From contig JAAZLD010000072.1 in assembly GCA_012799495.1 (NCBI GenBank), positions 1-10,459 on the forward strand: a stretch of DNA of 10,459 bases, in the 5' to 3' direction. The DNA comes from Desulfitobacterium sp. Its GTDB lineage: Bacteria > Bacillota > Desulfitobacteriia > Desulfitobacteriales > Desulfitobacteriaceae. Both the position numbers and the translations under genes were made by a program. The notes under the pieces are model-generated. The model did not search any database, was not told where the DNA came from, and worked only from the letters and a program-made list of their open reading frames with translations. Below are positions 1 to 6,267 of this stretch, piece after piece; within the stretch, counting starts at the first letter, position 1; each line of letters starts with the position of its first letter.

Positions 1-1083
1 GAAGCCAAGAACTTTAATCCCCAGGAGCTAGTACGCCCTCAAATTAAAAAGCTCAAACCCTATGAAAGCAATGCCGTACCTGGATGTATTCGTTTAGATG
101 CCAATGAAAATCCTTTGCCCTGGCCAGAAGGAATGAAGGAAAAGCTATATAATACTTCCATTCCCCTTAATCGTTATCCTGATGGAAATGCTTTAGAATT
201 AAGGAAAGCTCTCGCGGAATATACCGGGATTCCGGTGGAGGGAGTTCTCACTGGGAATGGGTCTGATGAACTAATTCAACTGATTATGGGGATTTACGGA
301 GGAGAAGGACGAAAAGTAGTCATTCATCCTCCTACTTTTAGTATGTATGGGGCTGCTGCTCAGGTGACAGGAACGGAAGTCATAGAAGTTCCTTTAGTGT
401 TGGAAGGGGAAAGATTAACCTTAGATGTGGAAGGTATTTTGCGAGAAGCCCGAGAAAGTTCAGTTAAGATAATCATTATTTGCAATCCCAATAACCCTAC
501 GGGGACAGTTTTTCCCCGGGAAGATATCCTGCGAATTGTCGCTGAAACTGGAAAAATCGTCGTGGTAGATGAGGCTTATTGTGAGTTTGCGGGAGTTACC
601 CTTAGTGATGAAATAGCAAACCACCCTAATCTCCTTATCTTCAGGACTTTTTCCAAACTTTATGGGATGGCAGCCTTAAGATTAGGCTATGTATTAGGAG
701 ATCCTCGGACTATTGAGATCATCAATCGGGGACGTCAGCCATTTAATGTGAACTCCTTTACTCAAAAGGCTGGAGTTCTTGCCTTGCAGTATGCAGCAGA
801 GTATGAAAAACAAAAGACAACTCTATTGGAAGAGATGGATAAGATTATCGATGTATTGAATTCTTTTCCCCAAGTAAAGGTTTATCCCACACAGTCTAAC
901 TTTGTCCTTTTTCAGGTGGAGGAAACAGATAGGGTTTATGAGGAATTGCTTAAAAGGGGTTTGCAGATTCGCAATATGGGGAATTTGCCTGTCCTGGGTA
1001 AATCTTTACGCCTTAGTGCTGGATTGCCAGAAGAGAATCAGCGTCTGATTAAGGCCTTAAAAGCAATTTTAGCCCAGGAGTAA
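1..1083 (+). CDS. hisC: Histidinol-phosphate aminotransferase HisC (5' end outside window)
   Basis: PLP-dependent enzyme of histidine synthesis that transfers an amino group from glutamate to imidazole-acetol phosphate, giving histidinol phosphate, in the cytosol. The frame is open from base 1, and the first visible residues (ELVRPQIKKLKPYES, then LDANENP) are the usual HisC N-terminus, so only a few codons are missing. There is no ATG or GTG in frame near the beginning, and a TTG at 115 lies inside the conserved LDANENP block and is not the start. Other fold-type I aminotransferase signatures are NPNNPTG (visible residues 162-168), VVDEAY with the PLP-contacting Asp, and the Schiff-base lysine in RTFSKLYG (codon 655-657), followed by RLGY. 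The C-terminus LRLSAGLPEENQRLIKAL is complete. Upstream hisD/hisG would be expected but are not in the window. Confidence 0.97.
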   Translation, partial: EAKNFNPQELVRPQIKKLKPYESNAVPGCIRLDANENPLPWPEGMKEKLYNTSIPLNRYPDGNALELRKALAEYTGIPVEGVLTGNGSDELIQLIMGIYGGEGRKVVIHPPTFSMYGAAAQVTGTEVIEVPLVLEGERLTLDVEGILREARESSVKIIIICNPNNPTGTVFPREDILRIVAETGKIVVVDEAYCEFAGVTLSDEIANHPNLLIFRTFSKLYGMAALRLGYVLGDPRTIEIINRGRQPFNVNSFTQKAGVLALQYAAEYEKQKTTLLEEMDKIIDVLNSFPQVKVYPTQSNFVLFQVEETDRVYEELLKRGLQIRNMGNLPVLGKSLRLSAGLPEENQRLIKALKAILAQE

Positions 1084-1271
1084 AGTAGTGAACCTTGTCG
1101 CTCTAGGGAGAGTTTTTTAAATGAAATTCTGGGGTTAAAGAAATAATAAATAAAGATAAAAACTATTCATCTAAATGCTCCTAGATAGGAAAGATGAGTA
1201 TTCAAAGTGGGAAATGTTCTTCGTGATTAAAATGTATGAGGCTTAACTTTTGGACTAGGGAGGGATAGGAA
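1084..1271. other. hisC-hisB spacer, no gene seen
   Basis: 188 bases without a credible reading frame; the longest ATG-started stretches are about ten codons. There is an imperfect inverted repeat (TATTCATCT near 1165, AGATGAGTA near 1192) with no T-tract after it, so it is not convincing as a terminator. The hisB ribosome site AGGGAGGG lies at 1257-1264, seven bases before the ATG. A gap this long is unusual inside a his operon, where genes are often a few bases apart. I could not identify a good promoter in it. Confidence 0.5.
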
Positions 1272-1856
1272 ATGCGGGTAGCAGAAATAGAACGTAAGAC
1301 TAATGAAACGGATATTCGTTTAAGAATAAACCTAGATGGTACAGGGGAAGCCCAAGTAGATACAGGGATCGGATTTTTTGATCATATGCTCATTTCTCTG
1401 GCTCGTTTTGGCTATTTAGACTTAGATGTAAATTGTGTAGGGGATCTGCAAGTGGATTCTCATCATACCATTGAAGACTGTGGAATCGTCTTAGGACAAG
1501 CTATAGCTAAAGCCTTAGGAGACAAGGCAGGAATTGAGCGGGTAGGAGATGCCTTATTACCTATGGATGAGGCTTTGGTTCAAGTGGCCTTGGACCTTTC
1601 CAATCGCCCATACTTAGTTTGGAATGTAGATTGTCCAGATGGAATGGTAGGGGAGTTTCCCGTTGAAATGGCGGAAGAATTCTTTCGAGCGGTAGCTGTT
1701 CATGGAGGAATTACTCTGCATATCAATCTCCTGACGGGTAAGAATCGCCATCATATTTTAGAAGCAGTGTTTAAGGCTTTTGGACGGGCCTTAGGAAAAG
1801 CCGTAGAAAAGAACTGGAAACATGAAGGGGTTCTTTCGACTAAAGGTGTTCTTTAA
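1272..1856 (+). CDS. hisB: Imidazoleglycerol-phosphate dehydratase HisB
   Basis: Manganese-dependent dehydratase converting imidazole-glycerol phosphate to imidazole-acetol phosphate, the step just before HisC. At 194 residues it is the normal monofunctional bacterial form, without the histidinol-phosphatase domain fused in enterobacteria. Visible motifs are TGIGFFDHML (31-40), DSHHTIEDCGI (62-72; metal-binding His64, His65 and Glu68), HGGITLH (144-150), NRHHILEAVFKAFGRAL (158-174; second HHxxE site, His160, His161, Glu164) and the typical STKGVL C-terminus. The two HHxxE sites mirror the family's internal duplication. The ATG is set by AGGGAGGG seven bases upstream. Confidence 0.97.
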   Translation: MRVAEIERKTNETDIRLRINLDGTGEAQVDTGIGFFDHMLISLARFGYLDLDVNCVGDLQVDSHHTIEDCGIVLGQAIAKALGDKAGIERVGDALLPMDEALVQVALDLSNRPYLVWNVDCPDGMVGEFPVEMAEEFFRAVAVHGGITLHINLLTGKNRHHILEAVFKAFGRALGKAVEKNWKHEGVLSTKGVL

Positions 1857-1898
1857 AAGGTCGAGGTTTTCTTCATGAGAAGGTCGAGGTCTTCTTCA
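1857..1898 (+). repeat. 19-bp direct repeat just after hisB
   Basis: Two copies of AAGGTCGAGGTTTTCTTCA, at 1857-1875 and 1880-1898, differ at one base (T/C). The first begins directly at the hisB stop codon. No open frame or mobile-element ends accompany them. They could be a trace of replication slippage or of a deletion in this gap. Confidence 0.8.
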
Positions 1899-1936
1899 GG
1901 CAAAGTGGATCAAAGAAGTAGTTCAATATGAGTGGT

Positions 1937-2024
1937 TTAAGAGAAATAGATTAAGAGAAATAGATTAAGAGAAATAGATTAAGAGAAATAGATTAAGAGA
2001 AAGATTAAGAGAAATAGATTAAGA
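1937..2024 (+). repeat. 14-bp purine-rich tandem repeat array in the hisB-hisA gap
   Basis: Unit TTAAGAGAAATAGA. Four perfect copies run from 1937 to 1992, then a 12-bp copy lacking two bases (1993-2004), a fifth perfect copy (2005-2018) and a partial copy running into an A-tract. Fourteen bases is not a multiple of three and the units carry in-frame TAA/TAG, so the array is non-coding. It is a head-to-tail microsatellite-like array, not a CRISPR (there are no spacers). Confidence 0.95.
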
Positions 2025-2130
2025 AAAAAAGTGGGTTTAGAAAGCAAGTTGACATGACTTTTCATTAGAAGAAGGCCAAATTATGTAGCAAAGTGATATA
2101 GATCAAAGAGCTAGACTAGTTTAGAAAAGT

Positions 2131-2135
2131 AGGTG
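2131..2135 (+). promoter_or_regulatory. Ribosome binding site deciding the HisA-HisF start
   Basis: AGGTG at 2131-2135 is six bases before the ATG at 2142. An in-frame GTG at 2133 overlaps this site itself and so is a poor start. The ATG gives MRIFPAIDLKEG, the normal HisA N-terminus. Confidence 0.75.
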
Positions 2136-2141
2136 CAGATT

Positions 2142-3719
2142 ATGCGGATTTTTCCGGCGATTGATTTAAAAGAAGGTAAGGCTGTTCGTCTTCTCCAAGG
2201 GAGAATGGAAGATGTAACAGTTTATGTTGATAATCCATTAGAAATTGCCCTGGGGTTTGAGGAACAAGGTGCAGAGTACCTCCATGTAGTGGATTTAGAT
2301 GGAGCTTTTGCTGGTGAACCAGTCAATGATGAAATAATCCATCAACTGATTAAATCATCAGGTCTTAAAGTTCAAGTAGGTGGAGGAATTAGAACTCTTC
2401 AGCGAATCGAAGAACTTTTATCTTATGGAGTAGAGCGAGTAATTCTAGGAACAGTAGCAGTCCGTGATCCCCAGTTAGTTGCCGAAGCTGTCCGGAGATT
2501 TGGAGAGGCTATTGTTGTAGGAATCGACGCTAAGGATGGCTGGGTTGCTGTCCAAGGCTGGGCGGAAAAGACGGAAGTTCGGGCTTCGGAACTAGCCTTA
2601 AAGATGAAAGAAATGGGGGTAAAGCATATTGTCTTTACCGATATCGCTCGGGATGGGATGCTCCAAGGAGCTAATATTGAAAGCACCGCCCAATTAGCTC
2701 GGGAAAGTGGTTTGAATGTGGTTGCTTCTGGGGGAGTGGCTACCTTAGAGGATATTATCCAATTACAAAAAGTGGCTGACGAAGGAGCACCTATTTATGG
2801 TGCTATTATTGGTAAAGCCCTTTATACAGGGGCCTTTACTCTTGCCCAAGCTTTAGAAATAGCTAAAGGGGCTCCTAATAAAGCTCAGGAAGAGAATGAA
2901 ACTAAGGTAGAGAACCAAACTAAGGGAGAGAACCAAACAAATGGAGATAGCAAAATCAAGGAAGTGAAGCGGATTATTCCTTGTTTAGATGTGAAAGATG
3001 GGCGAGTAGTTAAAGGAGTTAATTTTGTTAATATTAAAGATGCCGGGGATCCAGTGGAATTGGCGGCTCTATATAACCAAGAAGGGGCCGATGAACTGGT
3101 CTTATTAGATATTTCCGCTTCTGCTGAAGGTCGTGGAACTATGGTGGATGTGGTCAAAGAGGTTGCTCAGAAAATTTCCATTCCCTTGATCATCGGGGGA
3201 GGGCTGCGGACCATTGAAGATATTCAAAAAGTCTTAGAAGCAGGGGCTGATAAAGTTTCCCTCAATACTTCTGCTATCCAAAATCCCCAATTGATTGAAG
3301 AAAGTGCTAAAACTTTTGGTAGCCAGCGGATCATAATAGCTATTGATGCTCGAGAAAAAAGTCCTGGATCTTGGGAAGTTTATATTAGTGGTGGGAAAAA
3401 AGCTACTGGAAAAGATGTTATTGAATGGGCAAAAGAGGTGGAAGCCTTGGGAGGGGGAGAAATCCTCCTAACCTCTATGGATCGGGATGGAACCAAAAAT
3501 GGCTATGATCTAGAACTGACCCGGGCTGTAAGTAGAAGTGTTTGTATCCCTGTGATAGCCAGTGGTGGAGTAGGGAATCTGGAGCATTTAGCCGATGGAT
3601 TAAAAGTTGGAGAAGCAAGTGCAGTATTGGCAGCCTCTATCTTCCATTATGGTGAGTATAGTATTGCTGAAGCTAAGAATTATCTAGAAAAGCAAGGGAT
3701 TGCCGTGAATAAAAGATAA
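2142..3719 (+). CDS. hisAF: HisA-HisF fusion protein (ProFAR isomerase + IGP synthase cyclase subunit)
   Basis: One 525-residue frame carries two paralogous (beta/alpha)8 phosphate-binding barrels that act in consecutive steps. The HisA part (about 1-243) isomerises ProFAR to PRFAR; it shows AIDLKEGKAVRLLQG with Asp8, VGGGIRT, and Asp129 and Asp167 in GIDAKDG and FTDIARDGM. The HisF part (about 275-525) makes IGP and AICAR from PRFAR and ammonia; it shows RIIPCLDVKDGRVVKG (Asp283), VSLNTSA, IIAIDAR (Asp402), LLTSMDRDGTKNGYD and VIASGGVG. Both halves look full length with active-site residues present. They are joined by a hydrophilic linker (about 244-274) containing three six-residue repeats. 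An internal GTG at 2964 would give MKRIIPCLDV, but it has no well-spaced ribosome site. HisF needs the glutaminase HisH for ammonia, and no hisH is adjacent. Confidence 0.95.
   Translation: MRIFPAIDLKEGKAVRLLQGRMEDVTVYVDNPLEIALGFEEQGAEYLHVVDLDGAFAGEPVNDEIIHQLIKSSGLKVQVGGGIRTLQRIEELLSYGVERVILGTVAVRDPQLVAEAVRRFGEAIVVGIDAKDGWVAVQGWAEKTEVRASELALKMKEMGVKHIVFTDIARDGMLQGANIESTAQLARESGLNVVASGGVATLEDIIQLQKVADEGAPIYGAIIGKALYTGAFTLAQALEIAKGAPNKAQEENETKVENQTKGENQTNGDSKIKEVKRIIPCLDVKDGRVVKGVNFVNIKDAGDPVELAALYNQEGADELVLLDISASAEGRGTMVDVVKEVAQKISIPLIIGGGLRTIEDIQKVLEAGADKVSLNTSAIQNPQLIEESAKTFGSQRIIIAIDAREKSPGSWEVYISGGKKATGKDVIEWAKEVEALGGGEILLTSMDRDGTKNGYDLELTRAVSRSVCIPVIASGGVGNLEHLADGLKVGEASAVLAASIFHYGEYSIAEAKNYLEKQGIAVNKR
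2892..2945 (+). repeat. 18-bp tandem repeat encoding the HisA-HisF linker
   Basis: Three in-frame 18-bp units at 2892-2909, 2910-2927 and 2928-2945 encode ENETKV, ENQTKG and ENQTNG. Units two and three differ at only a few bases. The result is a flexible, charged linker between the two barrels. Since 18 is a multiple of three, the array keeps both domains in one frame. Confidence 0.9.
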
Positions 3720-3743
3720 AGAGACCCGATTTAAGGAGGTGCT

Positions 3744-4562
3744 ATGGGCAAGTCCCCTTTGGGAGGGGATGGATACCCAGAAAACATGAGTAAAGAGAGT
3801 AAAGAGAGTAAAGAAAGCACAGATGTACGAGAAAGTACAGATATAAATAAAAGGACAGAAAGCACAGAAAGCACAGAAAGGACAGAAAGCAAAGTGTGTG
3901 CTGATCAAGTAATCACCCTACCTGTCGGCATCCGCTGGAACTCCCATGGCTTGATTCCGGTAATTGTCCAGGATGGGGATACTCAAGAGGTCCTCATGCT
4001 GGCCTATATGAATGAAGAGGCTTTAAAACTAACCCTCAAAGAAAAACGAGCCTGGTATTATAGCCGTAGTCGCCAGTCCCTTTGGCTGAAAGGAGAGAGT
4101 TCCGGGAATACTCAAGAAGTACAGGACCTGCGCTTTGACTGTGATAAGGATGCTATTTTATTAACGGTGAAGCAAAAAGGAGTTGCTTGTCATGAGAACT
4201 TCTACTCCTGTTTTCATTACAAAGCAGAGGAAAAGGACTTTACCTCACTAGGAACTCCCCATGAAGTCCCAACTCCCTCTTTAGGACGAACTTTGGAATT
4301 GCTAGCTCAGGTAATCCATGAGCGTAACCTGGAAAGACCTGAGGGATCCTATACCACCTATCTTTTTGAAAAAGGGATCGATAAGATTTTGAAAAAAGTG
4401 GGAGAGGAAAGTGCCGAAACTATTATCGCCGCCAAAAATGCTTCCCTAGAAGAAATTCGTTATGAAACGGCGGATCTTTTTTTTCACTTATTAGTTATGT
4501 TGGAAGAGCGAGGAGTTGGTTTAGAGGAGATTGCCAAAGAACTACAAGGCAGACGTAAATAG
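3744..4562 (+). CDS. hisIE: Bifunctional HisI-HisE (PR-AMP cyclohydrolase / PR-ATP pyrophosphohydrolase)
   Basis: Cytosolic 272-residue enzyme for the second and third steps of histidine synthesis. HisI domain (about 60-165): GLIPVIVQDGDTQEVLMLAYMN, YYSRSRQSLWLKGESSG, metal-binding DCDKDA (132-137) and zinc ligands Cys149 (ACH) and Cys156 (SCF). HisE domain (about 178-270): TLELLAQVIHERN, GSYTTYLFEKG, KVGEESAETIIAAKN and ETADLFFHLLVML, including its acidic metal-binding residues. The first 50 or so residues are extra relative to typical HisIE and are low complexity, built of SKE and STE/RTE triplets. The start at 3744 has a strong AAGGAGGT (3733-3740) but only three bases from the ATG. An in-frame ATG at 3786 lacks a good site and still leaves most of the tail. 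It lies 24 bases after the HisA-HisF stop, so the two are probably co-transcribed. Confidence 0.95.
   Translation: MGKSPLGGDGYPENMSKESKESKESTDVRESTDINKRTESTESTERTESKVCADQVITLPVGIRWNSHGLIPVIVQDGDTQEVLMLAYMNEEALKLTLKEKRAWYYSRSRQSLWLKGESSGNTQEVQDLRFDCDKDAILLTVKQKGVACHENFYSCFHYKAEEKDFTSLGTPHEVPTPSLGRTLELLAQVIHERNLERPEGSYTTYLFEKGIDKILKKVGEESAETIIAAKNASLEEIRYETADLFFHLLVMLEERGVGLEEIAKELQGRRK
3789..3887 (+). repeat. 9-bp in-frame tandem repeats in the HisIE N-terminal tail
   Basis: Three copies of AGTAAAGAG (last one AGTAAAGAA) at 3789-3815 encode SKE-SKE-SKE. Four copies of AGSACAGAA (S = C or G) at 3852-3887 encode RTE-STE-STE-RTE. A less regular stretch with related codons lies between them. The units are purine-rich and a multiple of three long, so copy number can change without loss of frame. 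Confidence 0.9.
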
Positions 4563-4678
4563 AATTAAGGAAGACTCAAATAGTGTCTATTTCATTTAGT
4601 TAATTCATATGGTATTATTTGAGAAGAAAATCCTTGCCATGGGGATAAGGATAAAATTATGGAGCTAGGTGATTATTT
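4563..4678 (+). promoter_or_regulatory. hisIE-apbE spacer with possible weak promoter and inverted repeat
   Basis: A perfect 8-bp inverted repeat, CTCAAATA (4575-4582) and TATTTGAG (4616-4623), flanks a possible sigma-A promoter: TTCATT at 4591-4596 (3/6 match), a 16-base spacer, and TATTAT at 4613-4618 (5/6 match). The right arm overlaps the -10 element, so it could act as an operator. A small hairpin AAATAG-TGT-CTATTT (4578-4592) overlaps the left arm but lacks a clear T-tract. The promoter is speculative; this spacer is where the histidine cluster changes to the flavin cluster. Confidence 0.3.
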
Positions 4679-5818
4679 GTGAAGAAAATAAACAAGAAAT
4701 TAGCTCTGATTACAACTTTAATGACTTTGTTATTCTTTTCTGCCTGTAACTTCAACTCTAATCTCGTTGCTACATCTAGTTCTCATGGAAAAGAAGGAGT
4801 TTCTCAGAATTCACCCCAAGATTCTCCTGAGGAAGAACCGCAAATGTGGAATTATGAGGACTTTGCTATGGGTACAGTCATCACTCAAAAGGTATATGGA
4901 GTAAATGTGCAAGAGATCATGGAAGAAGTCATGGAGGAATTGGCAAATCTCGAGGCCCTTCTAACTTTTAACGCTCCTGGAGGAGATGTTAATAAACTAA
5001 ACGAAAATGCGGGAAAAAATAGTGTGGAATTAAATCCTCACACTATTGCTATTCTTAATAAATCCCAAGAAGTAGCTGAAGTAAGTGGTGGAGCCTTCGA
5101 TGTTACAGTGGGGCCCTTAGTTAAAGCCTGGGGAATTGGAACAGAACAACCTCAGCTTTTAGAAGAAAGTGATTTAGAAGAGCTTCTTCCTTTAATAAAT
5201 TATCGGGATTTAATCATCGAGGGAAATAAAGCCTTTCTGAAAAATGAAGGACAAATGGTAGACTTGGGAGGAATCGCTAAAGGATATGCTGGTGATATAG
5301 CAGCGGAAATCTACCGCAGCCATGGGATCGATTCTGCCTTTATTAACTTAGGTGGAAATGTAGTAACTATCGGAAGTAAACCTGATGGGAGTCCTTGGGC
5401 TGTTGGGATAAATGATCCAAGGAGTCCTATTGCGGAGAAAATGAGTAATAATCGTGATTATCATGTAGGTGCAGTTACTGTAGTAAATAAATCTGTGGTA
5501 ACAGCTGGTGATGATCAGCGTTATTTTCTCTATGAGGGAGAACGTTTTCACCATATTCTAGATCCCCACACAGGCTATCCTGCCCAATCAGATTTGATGA
5601 GTGTTACCTTAATCACCGAAACTTCTCTGGAAGCGGATGCTTTAGATACTGCAGCTTATATCTTAGGTTTAGAACAAGGAATGGAAATGTTAAAAAAGTA
5701 TGGTAGTGTAGAAGCGGTTTTCATTACAAAAGATAAAAAGATCTATGTAACGGAAGGAATAAAAGAGGACTTCCATTTCCTTGACGAAACCGGTGAATAT
5801 GAATATATTGAAAACTAA
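4679..5818 (+). CDS. apbE: ApbE-family FAD:protein FMN transferase, lipoprotein
   Basis: Surface-anchored enzyme that uses FAD and a divalent metal to attach FMN by a phosphoester bond to Thr/Ser of extracytosolic proteins. It has 379 residues and a GTG start, with AGGTG (4667-4671) seven bases upstream. A lysine-rich signal peptide ends in the lipobox FSAC (Cys23), followed by a Ser/Pro/Glu-rich spacer to about residue 56. ApbE motifs are AMGTVITQKVYG (63-74), FDVTVGPLVKAWGIG (140-154), VDLGGIAKGYAGD (194-206), INLGGNVVTIG (222-232), HHILDPHTGYP (291-301) and ADALDTAAYILG (319-330; conserved Asp and Thr). The usual SGDYERYF-type segment reads AGDDQRYF. First gene of a three-gene unit with the NusG-II and Gx/EcfT-like proteins; a second apbE follows at 9634. 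Target proteins are inferred, not shown. Confidence 0.95.
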   Translation: MKKINKKLALITTLMTLLFFSACNFNSNLVATSSSHGKEGVSQNSPQDSPEEEPQMWNYEDFAMGTVITQKVYGVNVQEIMEEVMEELANLEALLTFNAPGGDVNKLNENAGKNSVELNPHTIAILNKSQEVAEVSGGAFDVTVGPLVKAWGIGTEQPQLLEESDLEELLPLINYRDLIIEGNKAFLKNEGQMVDLGGIAKGYAGDIAAEIYRSHGIDSAFINLGGNVVTIGSKPDGSPWAVGINDPRSPIAEKMSNNRDYHVGAVTVVNKSVVTAGDDQRYFLYEGERFHHILDPHTGYPAQSDLMSVTLITETSLEADALDTAAYILGLEQGMEMLKKYGSVEAVFITKDKKIYVTEGIKEDFHFLDETGEYEYIEN

Positions 5819-5854
5819 GGAAAAGTACTAGGAATAGAGAATGGAGATTAATAG

Positions 5855-6241
5855 ATGAAGAAACAAGGGAAAAGGAAAAAAGGAGATCTAATTATTATTC
5901 TTATAGTTCTCTTAGTGGGTATAGGAGCTTTTACCCCCTGGTTAATGAATAAGCTTAATGCCAATGAACCGGGAAATCAGGAAGAACTCATCGCCGTAAT
6001 TAAACGGGGCGGCAAAGAAATGGAAAGAATAAATCTCTACGACATAACAGAGCCCACCCATTTTCACTATGAAAATGGCATCGAGCTGACTATAGTAGCT
6101 GATCATGGCAGTATTAAATTCTTAGAATCTCAATGTCCTGACCAGATTTGTGTTAACACCGGCCTTTTGACCAAGCCAGGTGATATGGCTGTTTGTTTGC
6201 CTGGTGAGACTATCGTTATGATCGAGGGTAGCCAATATTGA
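5855..6241 (+). CDS. Membrane-anchored NusG domain II protein (EetA-like)
   Basis: 128 residues: a basic N-terminus, one membrane segment (about 12-31), then an extracytosolic domain matching the NusG domain II family (compact beta-barrel, unrelated in role to transcription). Typical features are a charged strand region, NGIELTIVADHGSIKFLESQCPDQICVNTGLL (75-105) and PGDMAVCLPGETIVMI (108-123), with three cysteines at 94, 99 and 114. Members are often next to ApbE and Gx-transporter genes in Firmicutes, and this type is, from memory, the EetA position in Gram-positive extracellular electron transfer loci. GGAG at 5843-5846 is eight bases before the ATG, and the gene starts 36 bases after apbE, so it is likely translated from the same message. 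Biochemical function is unknown; a role in electron or flavin transfer with its neighbours is inferred. Confidence 0.85.
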   Translation: MKKQGKRKKGDLIIILIVLLVGIGAFTPWLMNKLNANEPGNQEELIAVIKRGGKEMERINLYDITEPTHFHYENGIELTIVADHGSIKFLESQCPDQICVNTGLLTKPGDMAVCLPGETIVMIEGSQY

Positions 6242-6267
6242 TTTACTATCAAATATGATTAAGGGCA

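Noticed and set aside
115..117. TTG as the start of hisC
   Set aside because: It lies within the conserved LDANENP segment, and the frame is open with good HisC similarity back to base 1.
1937..2024. CRISPR array
   Set aside because: Units are contiguous without unique spacers, only 14 bp long, and no cas genes are near; it is a simple tandem repeat.
2049..2054. TTGACA as the -35 of a promoter for the HisA-HisF gene
   Set aside because: At 16-18 bases downstream there is no -10-like hexamer (the sequence is around AAGGCC); the nearest A/T-rich hexamer is far too distant.
2133..2135. GTG as the start of the HisA-HisF protein
   Set aside because: It overlaps the AGGTG ribosome site; the ATG at 2142 has correct spacing and gives the standard HisA N-terminus.
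2423..3157. Minus-strand reading frames within hisAF (2423-2686 and 2885-3157)
   Set aside because: Antisense shadows of a well-conserved gene, with no ribosome site and no recognisable protein features.
3684..3908. Minus-strand Cys/Phe-rich frame opposite the HisIE tail
   Set aside because: Its repetitive CPFCAF pattern is just the complement of the 9-bp repeats encoding the HisIE tail.
5348..5554. Minus-strand frame inside the first apbE
   Set aside because: Antisense to conserved ApbE motifs; no start signal or family resemblance.
5855..6241. Transcription factor NusG
   Set aside because: Only the domain II fold is shared; the protein has a membrane anchor, an extracytosolic domain and no NGN or KOW domain.
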